Assembly (NCBI GenBank): GCA_012295275.1
Contig: CM022668.1
Location: 10,317,531-10,381,530, forward strand
Direction: 5' to 3'
From: Chrysomallon squamiferum
Taxonomy: Eukaryota > Mollusca > Gastropoda > Neomphalida > Peltospiridae
Length of the DNA stretch: 64,000 bases
The notes below the pieces were generated by a model. It worked only from the letters and a program-made list of their open reading frames with translations, was not told the origin of the DNA and did not search any database. The translations under genes and the position numbers were made by a program. How positions within the stretch are numbered: position 1 is the first letter of the stretch; each line of letters starts with the position of its first letter. Positions 22,036-33,064 of the stretch are shown here, piece after piece.

Positions 22036-24970
22036 TTGTTGCATATAACTCACCTTACTTGAAACCTAAATCTAAAACTATGTACGTTATGTTGATGTGT
22101 AATAATTCTCTAAAATACTGAATAGTTATAAAGTGATTCATTCACATTACAACTTGGGTTCTTCCATCCTGGTTGACAACCATTTTGACATTTTCCAGTC
22201 TGAACATCACACTTAGAGTTGTTATCTGTACAATGTCTTTCACTACACTTGTACTGGCTATTAAAGCCACACGTGTTAGTTTAAATGGCATTCATTGTTT
22301 TGAAAAAAATCACCTATAACCTAGTATTATATATCTATATGAGTGTTGAATATACACACACACACACACATATATATAATCATATATATATATCCATTTC
22401 TTTATCTACCTGCCTACCTATATGCCTGTCTGTCTCCCTATATATCTAGACGAGAATATTTGTGTCTATGTATTTTATACATCTAGTCTGTTTTTAATAA
22501 ATCCTATAGGGATAATTTAAACGCAATATGATGACACTCACTCAATATAGTTACTGACTGTACGAAGACACTGATTTTTTTTCGTAACACTTACAGATTA
22601 TATGAGGAAATTTACGGATTATATAATGATGATTACTCATTGTATTGTGACACTTACTGACGGTACAGTCCGATAATTCCCAACCTGCAAGGCAGCCATC
22701 TTTACATATTCCATGTTCCCTGTCACAGTCCTGTCTACCTGTACAATGTCTGTCATCACAAGACATGTTACAGTTGTATCCATACGTGCCACTGCAAGCT
22801 GAAAAGGGAAAAAGAAACGAAAAGTAGAAGAGACGAATGTAAAACATATTGCTAAAAGTATACAGTTATTAGATAACGTCGAACTAACAAATGGATTGAA
22901 AATACGATGTCGAACATTGCAATGCTTCATATTCATTGGTGTCTCAAAGTTCTTGTTTTTAAATGCGTGAATACATATGTTTAATATTTATTATTAACAA
23001 AAACGTGAAGTTTCTTTTATTATAATCATCTCATATGATACTTGTTTTCATTTTTTTGGGGGGGTATGGGATTTGTTCTGGGATTTACAGGATTCAGAAC
23101 TTATGTAACACATACATTTATACATACATAAATATATAGTACGTACATACATAATGCATGCATACATACATAATATATGCATAGATACTGTATTCATACA
23201 AACAAACATACATGCAAATTACGTATTTTAAATAATTAACTGTTCGTTTTGTACATAATATAAATCAGTCAGATGTATTTAACATTTGTGAAACAAAGGT
23301 CCATTTCTTATTGATTCACTAGTAAATACGTACTGGTTGTACAGTCTGTAGACTCGTATCCTCTTTCACAGCCATCAACACAAGTTCCTTTCACAGCATC
23401 ACAAGTTGAATCTCCAAAACATTTACGTTCTGTGCACAACTTTGCACAGTTTTGTCCGTATCGATCACGGGAACATTCTGAAATATCGAGATACAAATTA
23501 CAAAGGCTGAAAGTAAAGAAAGACTATTTTATAAAACACAGAATAACAAAATATAAACACACACATAAAGACACTGATTCTATGATGACACTTACAGACA
23601 AGTCTTGAACTGACTGTATAAAGACACTGATTCTATGATGACACTTACAGACAAGTCTTGAACTGACTGTATAAAGACACTGATTCTATTATGACACTTA
23701 CAGACAAGTCTTGAACTGACTGTATAAAGACACTGATTCTGTGATGACACTTACAGACAAGTCTTGAACTGACTGTATAAAGACACTGATTCTATTATGA
23801 CACTTACAGACAAGTCTTGAACTGACTGTATAAAGACAGTGAATAGAAGCAATTACTGACTGCTTGAGCAGACTTACTTATTACGTTATTTTTGTTATAA
23901 AGTTACGATAAGACAGACATGTATTTATTGATCTCTCTAGTGGCTTCGATCGCTTTACATTCAAACACAGTATGAATAATACTTATATCATTATAATCTA
24001 GAGGATGAATTTTTAATTTAACTGATTTCCTACATGGCTTTCAAATAAATCTTGTTTTAAGCAGCCATATAGCTTATTGATGAATGCAGTTTTACTTCAA
24101 ATTCTTGCAAACAAGTGCAAAACATAGATGTATCTGTATTTCTATGTAATAGATATCTTACGTTGTTGGCAGTCAGCTGAAATGAAGCCTGCAGTACAAC
24201 CATTGTCACATTTTCCTGTTACGTTGTTACACGTTGATGAACCTTTACAGTGTCTGGTAGAACAATCTTCACCACACAGTTCACCATAGTGACTGGAATC
24301 ACACACTGTAATACAAATATAACATTATTATTATAAACCATTTATAAAATAAGTATCCATTACAATGATTTTAATATCCATTTTTCAACTTCTCGCAGAA
24401 ATTCTTAAAGTGGAATAGCATGTGAATTTACATTAAAAAAAATTGGTTTGGTCTCTGAATAACAGACAAACACACAAACATACAGAGACATACAGACACC
24501 CACACACAGACGTGCGTGCGCATTTATTTTAATATTAATATTTACGGAATAATAATTGGTTAATGTCTTAAATAATTATAAAACTAACACTCTATATCAT
24601 GTTAATAAACAGTTTATCATGATTATTATTTTCTGTATGATACCATTACACGAGGACCCAGTCCAGTTAGTCTCACATCCGTCAGAACATTTTCAAGTAG
24701 TGTAATTACAGGGATGTGTTTTACAATGACAAAACTCAGTACAGTGTTCACCATACGTTCCAGAGTCACACACTGAAAAGTAAATGTAAATATAATAATC
24801 GTGAGCAATTAATATATATATTGTTCTTTAGTAAATTACAAAAAATATATATGAAAAGAAAACACTTTCCCATCAATGTTCTTGTGTGACATATTTAAAC
24901 AGAAATTAGACAAGCTATCTGAAATATAAAATTAATATGTTTATGGTGATACTATCGATGATATACATAC

Positions 24971-25023
<53 letters not shown>

Positions 25024-26287
25024 TGTGTGTGTGTTTGAGTGTATGTGCGTGTGTGTTGTCATATGCATGCAAATAAAGGTACACGTGTACGCGTGTTTCT
25101 AAAGATATATATTAAATGTGTCAATATGTAAAGAAAGTACTAATTAAGTCTACATACCGAAAACTTGAACTTCACAAAAGTCCATTGAAAAGTCGACTTT
25201 GTCTCTGTAAAGTGTGATGTATCTAGCATTCTGATTACAGGTCAGATATGTTATATCTGGACTGTTTATATTTGTTTTACCACACAAGTGTCCTGTGTTA
25301 ATCTGGTTTTCCTCCTTAGAGCTGTAGAGTTCAACACCATCTCTTCGATCCGTGTCTACAAAGTAATAAAAATGTGACATGTCTCTGTGTACATCTGTAT
25401 CTAAACACATGAAAAAGTTCCTAGACATACATGCATATAGACACAACACTAGTTACTCACTAAAAGGAGCTATAACAATATAGCAAGCGACATCTTAGCA
25501 TTATGTTAAATGTGGATTCGAAACAAACCGTTACAAGAAATAAAGAATTAAGTGGTCGATATGGAATCTAGAAACAAAATATGACAGCAGAATTATCAAA
25601 ACTTTAATGGATAATGTGTTCCTGTTTTCATGCACAAATAATTTAATCTATGAATGTGTTACTATATTTCCTTCTTTGAAACATTTAATTAAAACAGTGT
25701 GTGTGTGAGTGTGTGTATGGATATGTATGTGTGTGTACTGTTTTATACAGCTTATTTATTGTGAAAATATCTGAACTTTAATTATGCAAGAATAACACAT
25801 TTTAAAAAATTATAAATAAAATAAAATAAAATAAATAAGGAAAAAGAACAATAAGTAAATGACCTAAAAATGAATAGTAATACTAATATTATATATATAT
25901 ACAACATTTACAACAACTGCTACTACTACAACTACCATGACTACTACTATTACCATCGTGATTATCTTAAACTTCCTTCTTTAGAAAGTATTTAAAATCT
26001 ATAACATTATTTATGAAGGTAAAGTAGAGATAAGGTAAACTTACAGTCAGTTCTGAAGTAAATGATTACTTCTTGTATGAAATAAAAATCTCCCAAGTCT
26101 ACCTGCCACCAGGTGGGTTGTTTATCAACGTCTGTTAGAATACAGTGAAAATTAGTAGCTGTTGTGTCACCATCTACTGCTAGTGAAGAATTCTGATAAA
26201 TGAGTAGGTAATAAGAACTTTGTGTGGTCTTCTTACCAAACGCAACGTTTCCTAGGATAAATAAATAAATAATAAATAAAACTGTTA

Positions 26288-26319
<32 letters not shown>

Positions 26320-28635
26320 CATACAGACATATGGAAATAAATTAAGCAGCATCCAGTTCATGGACCTATCATTCTGTGATTTAAGTAAACAGCGCATTTT
26401 GCTGAATAATTTATTGACTCGCTGAATAGTATGACTTTCGTGGAGATACTCAATGCACATACAACAACAAGCAACGCGCGTGAAATGTCACACCCACAAC
26501 AGTGTTCAAATCAAGTGTGTAATTATTACACTCTCATACTTTCTTCTGGCAATGTGCATTGAATATTTAGTTCTATAATTGTCACTCTATACTGTAAATT
26601 GTCAGAGGCTACAAGGTAACAAAGTATTGGAATCAGAAATGCAGGAATGTTCCTCAGACAAATTGGACGTCAGCTTGGGCGCAGTATTTCCATCGTTTCC
26701 AGACTTTTGAACAAACACAGGGCTGCCGTTCAAGGGATTAATTCGTATCTTTAAAAGAGCAGTGTTTATCACAGAGAGCAATTTACTGCGGGACTAAAAG
26801 GAACAGAGCAGGTATCAGAAGACCTATCAATGTATAAAACTGTCTCCAGTTCACAAAGCAGCAAGATTTGCCTCGTGTAATCAACGTATTCGCTGGAACT
26901 CGGCATCATGGCGAAGGGTTTACTTTTCCGATGAGAGTCGTTTCTTCCTGTGTGCAATGGATGATTGTACACATATCTAGAAATAAGGTAAAATACCCAT
27001 TGTTCCCCGCAATTTCAGGGATACGGTTTCTTTTGGAGAAGGGGCAATCATGGTGCAAGATGGTCCTCATCACCATGCGCGATATCAATAAGAGATCCTT
27101 GAAGAGTTGGTATGCCTCATATTCATAATCATCCTCTAGCCACATGACTCATCTTCACGCACGACAGTGTCAGGTATCACAGAGCTCGTGGAGCCACGCA
27201 GTTCTTGCAACAGAATGCAGTTGAGACAACTCAGTGTCCAGCCATGAATCCAGATATCGATCCCACTTAGCATTTGCGGGACATTTCAGGATGTTATGTT
27301 CAACAGAGAGACACTCCTTTCCAGTCTTTTAATGTATTAAGGATTTGAACAGGGTTGGAGCAGGACTGGAACAGAATTGGAACAGGATTCCTAAAAGTCA
27401 AATTCTGCGATTTATCCAAGGAATAAGGGGTCATCGTGAAGCATTTAATCGTATGCAGGGAGGTTACACCAGATACTGATGCAAGACAGTGATCAAGATG
27501 TGTGCATGATATTGACAAGTAAGTCTGTGAAGTACTTTTCCAAATCTGTACACTCTTCAGTTAAATCACATTATGAGCTATCTTTCTGCTCATCGCTCTC
27601 TTTTCAATGAAATTCCATTTGGTATGGAAATATTTGACAAATTATATGCACAATGTATGTACGTATGTGTACACACACCCACCCACACAAACATCCACAC
27701 AAACACACATATACACTTACACATACACATGAACATTCATACATAGTGCATGCAGACAGAAAAACATACATGGAAATTATGAAGTTTAAATATATTTACC
27801 AATTGTGCATTTTGGACCTGACCATCCATTTATGCAAGAATTAGGGCCGCCATTACATCCTGTGACGTCATCACAGTTATTAATATCACAGTGACACGTG
27901 TAGTTACAGTTCAGTCCATAGGTTCCTTGTGTACAATCACCTAGCAACACAGTATGACATCAGTAATGACAACATAAGCGTAATTAATGTCACTCTATGA
28001 TGTCTAAAAATATTCACTAAATTAATCTTCACAGTCGACAGTCAAAAACATAATGATAAACAAACAAACAAATAAATACATCGAAGTAGAAACAAAAAGA
28101 ATGTTGTTTGTTTTTCTTTAACAAAACACCCAATATATTCCTAGTTTAGCTTATTAAAATAATTTCCGGCGAAGATAGAAAATCTCGTCTTTGTTTAGCG
28201 TGAAAGTCGTTTATCTGTTAAGCTGTGTTTCATTAGATGCATTCGTTTTGTACAATTGTATCTAGTCTCTATGTATGTATGTATGTATGTATGTTTGTAT
28301 ACGTTAAAAAGCATTTCTCAATAATCGAGAATAGTCATGGTACGTTATTCGTTACTTTTGAATGCAATTTATTAATATTAATAAATTAAGAGTGAAATAT
28401 TAATTACAGTTAGATTGTACTATATAATATTTTGTAACGTTTTCATTCTGTTTAGCTATATATCTCTATGTCTATATACACTCTCACAAACAGACATATA
28501 TCTATATATCTAAATATGTGTCTTTGTGTGTGTGTGTGTGTCTGTCTGTGTGTGTGTGAAATTACCTGACACGTATTCAGTCAAGAAATAAATGCACAAC
28601 GCAGAAATACACAAGTAAATCCAACACTTCAACAT
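19461..28635 (-). CDS. R6: lectin-EGF-ITAM receptor with in-frame TGA
   Basis: Exons: signal peptide (28566-28635), EGF1 (27800-27940), FTP-A (26045-26251), FTP-B (25158-25355), EGF2-5 (24644-24772, 24162-24305, 23334-23477, 22658-22798), TM (20474-20570) and tail (19461-19809). The lengths sum to 1620 nt, 539 aa, with all phases joining. EGF2 holds TGA at 24693-24695 (GGA in R3 and R7). The exon is 129 nt and phase 1-1, so skipping it would keep the frame. Two relic EGF exons lie in the 2-kb intron before TM (22150-22275 and 21700-21835). Family knowledge suggests a phagocytic or immune-type receptor signalling through Src/Syk kinases; ligand unknown. Confidence 0.82.
19816..19855. repeat. 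A40 homopolymer (T40 in gene sense) before the tail acceptor
   Basis: A 40-nt run that serves as an extreme polypyrimidine tract six bases from the R6 tail exon. Confidence 0.9.
20474..20570 (-). CDS. R6 transmembrane exon
   Basis: 97 nt, phase 1-2; [20 protein letters not shown] helix; acceptor ATATAG, donor TCTG|GTATGA. Confidence 0.85.
20752..20823. repeat. (ATTT)n microsatellite
   Basis: About 18 units in the R6 pre-TM intron. Confidence 0.95.
21700..21835 (-). pseudogene. relic type g EGF exon in R6
   Basis: Matches the R8 EGF8 exon (HDTYGTGC…, CDHVTGS-like pieces, GRVELN) but has an internal deletion, frame breaks and no proper acceptor. Confidence 0.6.
22150..22275 (-). pseudogene. 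relic type f EGF exon in R6
   Basis: Reads CGFNSQYKCSERHCTDNNSK and CQNGCQPGWKNPSCN, close to R4 EGF at 43218-43364, but the acceptor CAG and the GTGAGT donor are lost. Confidence 0.7.
22658..22798 (-). CDS. R6 EGF5 (type e, ACSGTYGYNC)
   Basis: 141 nt, phase 1-1, eight cysteines. Followed downstream by short donor-like repeats. Confidence 0.85.
23334..23477 (-). CDS. R6 EGF4 (type d, ECSRDRYGQNC)
   Basis: 144 nt, phase 1-1, eight cysteines. Confidence 0.85.
23570..23837. repeat. 53-nt minisatellite, five units
   Basis: Unit 'acactgattctatgatgaca' plus 'cttacagacaagtcttgaac' plus 'tgactgtataaag', nearly identical five times. A single unit lies at 55403-55457 in R2. Confidence 0.9.
24162..24305 (-). 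CDS. R6 EGF3 (type c, VCDSSHYGELC)
   Basis: 144 nt, phase 1-1, eight cysteines; acceptor TTACAG. Confidence 0.85.
24644..24772 (-). CDS. R6 EGF2 (type b) with TGA
   Basis: 129 nt, phase 1-1. Codon Gly in NYTTGKC is TGA at 24693-24695. Otherwise intact, including all eight cysteines and both splice sites. Confidence 0.75.
25158..25355 (-). CDS. R6 FTP-B (second lectin half)
   Basis: 198 nt, phase 1-1; DRRDGVELYSSKEENQ … [16 protein letters not shown]. Confidence 0.82.
26045..26251 (-). CDS. R6 FTP-A (first lectin half)
   Basis: 207 nt, phase 1-1; [17 protein letters not shown] and [13 protein letters not shown]. Confidence 0.85.
26590..27485 (+). mobile_element. decayed Tc1/mariner-like element in an R6 intron
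   Basis: Homologous to 15790-16680. Plus-strand fragments IRNAGMFLRQIGRQLG, ARRVYFSDESRF (frame-corrected), TTQCPAMNPDIDPT and HLRDISG resemble a Tc1 DDE transposase. Many stops and indels. It lacks the internal 24-nt repeat seen in the other two copies. Confidence 0.65.
27800..27940 (-). CDS. R6 EGF1 (type a)
   Basis: 141 nt, phase 1-1, eight cysteines; NSCINGWSGPKC. Confidence 0.85.
28566..28635 (-). CDS. R6 signal peptide exon
   Basis: ATG at 28633-28635; MLKCWIYLCISALCIYFLTE, donor TCAG|GTAATT, phase 1. Confidence 0.85.
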
Positions 28636-28839
28636 GTTTTCTGTCCTGAAACAACAAAATCTGTTAACTTTTACAAAACCTCCTTTCTTTATACAGAGTT
28701 GTGTGAAGTAACAAGAAGTCATAAATCACAAGTTCTTCAAGGGTTGTAATAAATATACTTAATAGGGGTGTGTTCTGTAAATGTATTCGATAGTTTCTTT
28801 CAAATGCGTCAAGTTGTAATTTCATTTCACATGCCTTCC

Positions 28840-29035
28840 TGATTTGTCCCTGCAAGTACTTGAAAGTCTTCCTACGTCTCTTATTAATCATACACGTTAA
28901 TGATTTATAATGCTTTGTTAAACAACCCTAAAACTGACTGTGATCAGAAATTAGTTTTATGAGCGGTTGTCGAGTGACATTGTCGTATATCTTACACAGT
29001 GATAAAGAAAAGGGACACTATATTCAAGAGATATT
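28840..29035 (-). promoter_or_regulatory. R6 upstream block (GATA site and TATA box)
   Basis: TGATAA at 29000-29005 next to AAAAGGGA (no ETS core here), TATAAATCA at 28901-28909. About 290 bp downstream of the R5 AATAAA. Confidence 0.6.
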
Positions 29036-29050
29036 TTAATATCGAAATTT

Positions 29051-29115
29051 AAAAAAAAACAAAAAAAAAAAAAAAAAAAAAAAAAAACAAATAAATAAAT
29101 AAATAAATAAATAAA
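29051..29115. repeat. A-rich homopolymer and (AAAT)n tract
   Basis: Long A run followed by aaat repeats in the R5-R6 intergenic spacer. Confidence 0.9.
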
Positions 29116-29191
29116 TAACAGTAAAAAAAGTGAAACAAAGTAAAAAAAAAATAAACAAAATGAAATAAATAATACTTTCTTTTTTTTAAAC

Positions 29192-29197
29192 TTTATT
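29192..29197 (-). terminator. conserved AATAAA poly(A) signal of R5
   Basis: Same context as the paralogues. In R5 the (AG)n tract and most of the 3' flank repeat are deleted, so the signal lies only about 325 nt after the stop. Confidence 0.5.
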
Positions 29198-29521
29198 TTA
29201 ACCTTTCAGTACGAATGAGGTACATATTTTGTTTTCCATAGATTATATGAAAGTATATCACATACATATATAATCCAAACAGAATGCAAATAAACATGCA
29301 TAAATAATATAATAATAACGTGACATCCTAAATGCACAAATAACATGAAAATAATAGAATACTTAAGTACCAAATGGTGTACATTTTTACTTATATAAAT
29401 ATAAGAAAATGAATACTTAATCTGATTACACAATGTGAACTAGATACACAGTTTTCATTGCCGATTTGTTTTCACAGTCAAACAATTTAAAATGTATATA
29501 AACTCGTATTAATACTGAAAA

Positions 29522-29870
29522 TCATATTCCTGTTATCTTTTCATACGTATTTCGTGAAAATTCATTCAGCTTGAGTTTTTCGTACTCGTTCATTTCAATA
29601 TTTTGACTACTATTAACATAGTCATTTCTAGTCGTGTTTTTCTCCAACTGATCACTTGATACCTGTGAATTAACATAACCAGAAACTGTGAATACATCAG
29701 AGGAAGGAAAATTGGTGTAACCACCAGGTTCAGACTGAGTTTCCTCGTTTCTTTGTTCAATGTTCTCATAATGTTCATCTTCGTGTTCTGAGTTTTGATG
29801 AGTTCTCACTCGGTTTACTTTAGACTCTCTCGTCGCATTTTCTGTCTTCCGTTTAAGTCTTCTTATAAAG
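29522..29870 (-). CDS. R5 last exon: ITAM tail
   Basis: 349 nt; HYENI, GYVNS, DYVNS, EYEKL, TYEKI (YEKL-x9-YEKI). Very similar to the R8 tail exon start ([16 protein letters not shown]). Confidence 0.88.
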
Positions 29871-32800
29871 CTGAACAAACAAAAAATTATATATTTATTC
29901 GTTGAACTTTTAGTTCTTCTTGCATTTTATATCCATTATTTAAGTGTATATATATTATATTTAATTATTATTATATGTTTATATGTGTGTGTTTCTGTAT
30001 ATATGCAAGTATATATGCGTACATGTCTAAGTGTGTATGTCAGTGTGTATGTGTGCATGTTGTGAGAGTTCGATGAATTTTTATTTCTTCTTGTTTTTGT
30101 CGCTAATTTATGATACCAGGTATTTAAGTGTGTTTATATGTCATCCTTGTATACCTTTTTAACACATGAATATATGTCTGAGTGTATGTGTGTGTATGTT
30201 AGAACGCTGAGTGTGGGCATGAATACATGTGTTTATTTAATGCGTGCGTATGTGTGAATGTGTGTGTGAGAGATAATAATTAGTACCAAACAGTGACGGT
30301 GACGAAGATGACAACCACTAAAACCAGTACAGTAGAAATGACGATGATAATCACATCTTTATTGACGTCTGATGAAGTGACAGCTATGTGAAACAGAAAG
30401 AAGAAAGAACAAAAATGAATATTTTGTTTTGTTTGTTATTTTAAATAAGATACAGAGAAAAATCGATATAAAAGTATGTCTATGTCTGAGTGTCTGTGTT
30501 TGAGTAAGTCTACATGTATGTACATCTGTAGGTTCAGACGAACATAGTCTCTATTAAGCATAGTCTCTATCATTTCAATTGTAAAGTAAGAAACAAAATG
30601 TGATATTTCAAACCTTCAAAAGCTAAATTTCAAAGTAATTTAAACTGTTAATATCGTCGTCAGAGGTAAATGATTTATTGTACATTAATATTGATGTTTC
30701 GAAGAATTTTTACGTCTAGTTTCAGCTTTTACGTTAAACATTGCAGAAAGTATTAGCATCAAATATCGTATTGCAGCCTACATGTATTAATACTTAAATA
30801 TTAGGTTCGTGTTAACACTGTCATCCGGAAACGTACTCACTGTATGATGATAATTACTGATAGTTTTATTACACTTACTGAGAGTACAGTCTGGTTGTAC
30901 CCAAGGTGAAAGGCAGCCATCTTTACATGTTCCTTTCTCTGTGTCACAGTCCTGTCTACCTTTACAATGTCTGTCAGCACAAGACATGTTACAGTTGTAT
31001 CCATACGTGCCTTTACAACCTGAAACAACAAAATGAAAGAAAGAAAGAAACACTTATTACTAAGCATTCACATTTTATTATGTTTCGTATATATGATGAA
31101 TGTAGCAGAAAATGTTCATTCTAATTTTTCTTCTGAAGACCAGTTCTATTAACTTTGTATTTTGTTGTTTTGATTGGTTAATGAAGCGACATCATTCCTC
31201 ATATCCTGGATTGAAAAATGAACGAATCTTACCAATTCCGTTTGTGTAAAGTTTGGAAAGCTAATATGCAATTTGAAATCTGTGAAGAATCACAGATACT
31301 AAATATTATATAATCCATTGGTTTCTCTTACAGCTAAACAAAAAAGCGATGTATGTTTAAATAAGAAAAATAGACAAACTTGTGATCTTAGTTTGAACAG
31401 GATATTCACACTGTAATAAAATTTAAAATTTGAAACTCTGCATTTGTCATTCACCGGAAAATACGAACTGGTTGTACAGTCTGTAGATTCGTATCCTCTT
31501 TGACAACCATCAACACAAGTTCCATTCACAGCATCACAAATTGAATTTCCAAAACATTTACGATCTGTACACAACTTTGCACAGTTTTGTCCGTGTCTAT
31601 CTCTGGAACATTCTGAAATGTGTAAAAATGTATAAACCTATACTTTATGCAGCATAATGCTGTTTGACAAAACATTGTTGACAACATATAAAAAGAAATA
31701 TATAAAATACTGCAGAGCAGAATGGCAATGTCTTTATTCTCATAAGCTGTAGGATTATAGTAGATAGAAGAAAGTATTACAGATATATAATAACAAAATT
31801 AAAATTAAAATCCACATGCATTTAACGAGGAAGTTTAACGTGGAAGACATATTCTCTCACATATAGTTCTTATTAACAAACACAGCTTTTTTAATGTATA
31901 AATATATTTTTACTGTTAAATTATGACATGAAATCATTATTTACAGATTTTCATATGGAGTCTTTCTATAAACCGTACATTTGTAAAACCCCAGATTTCG
32001 CAAATATACAATAAAACTGGGTGTATTAGTTTGTCAAATAAATCAACTATACAGTCTACCTATTACGTTATACATATCTTTCGTTGCTTTCTTATATAAC
32101 TGTTATACGTTGCAAGTGAATAGACCGTTTCTTGTAAAGAGTATGCCCAAATGTTTATGTTTATCTACTATGTCAATAATATCTCCATCAAATTTAAATA
32201 TATAATCACGAGGTTTTCTCCCTTTACTGAAAATCATTATTTTAGTTTTATTTGTATTAACTTTAAGTCTCCATACTCGACAGCAATTGGCAAAAATGTT
32301 AAGATTGTTTCGTAGAGCATCCGATAATTCTGCTAACAGTTTTGTATTGTCAGCATGCAGCAGAATAAAAAGCTTTAAATAAACATTAAATTCTTCACTA
32401 AACATTGTTCTAATTGATTTCAGTTTCTGCTTATATAATATTACTTACTGATTATATAATTATCACTTACTGATTGTACAATATCACTTACTGACTTTTT
32501 AAGATAAGTTACTGGTTGTATAATAACACTTACTGATTGCACAGTCTGGTGGTTTCCAGCCTGGTAAACAACCGTCTTTACAGATTCCATGAAATGTGTC
32601 ACATTCCTGTCTACCTTTACATTGTCTCTGAGCACAAGACATGTTACAGTTATAACCGTATTTGTTATTACAAACTGAAAAATAAATGTGGAAAATGAAT
32701 GGTATACTACTAGTGCTGTTACTGCTGTTGTTATTCTTACCACCACTGCCATCACAAACACACCCACCACTACTAGTACTGATGTTGCAGCTTCTTCCTC

Positions 32801-33002
32801 TACCATCATGAAAGATAATTACACCAATAATAATGTGATACCATTGCGTCCACAGCTAAAGGTATAACAAGAAAACTATTATAAACAACAGTATATCCAT
32901 ATATCGCTCTTCTGTCCATCTATTTATCTCTCTGTTTATGTATATGTCTATCTGTCTATCTACCTATCAATCAATCTATCTATCTATATTTATATCTATC
33001 TA

Positions 33003-33064
<62 letters not shown>

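Noticed and set aside
23570-23837. Regular repeats reminiscent of a CRISPR array
   Set aside because: Units are contiguous without unique spacers and the DNA is animal intron.
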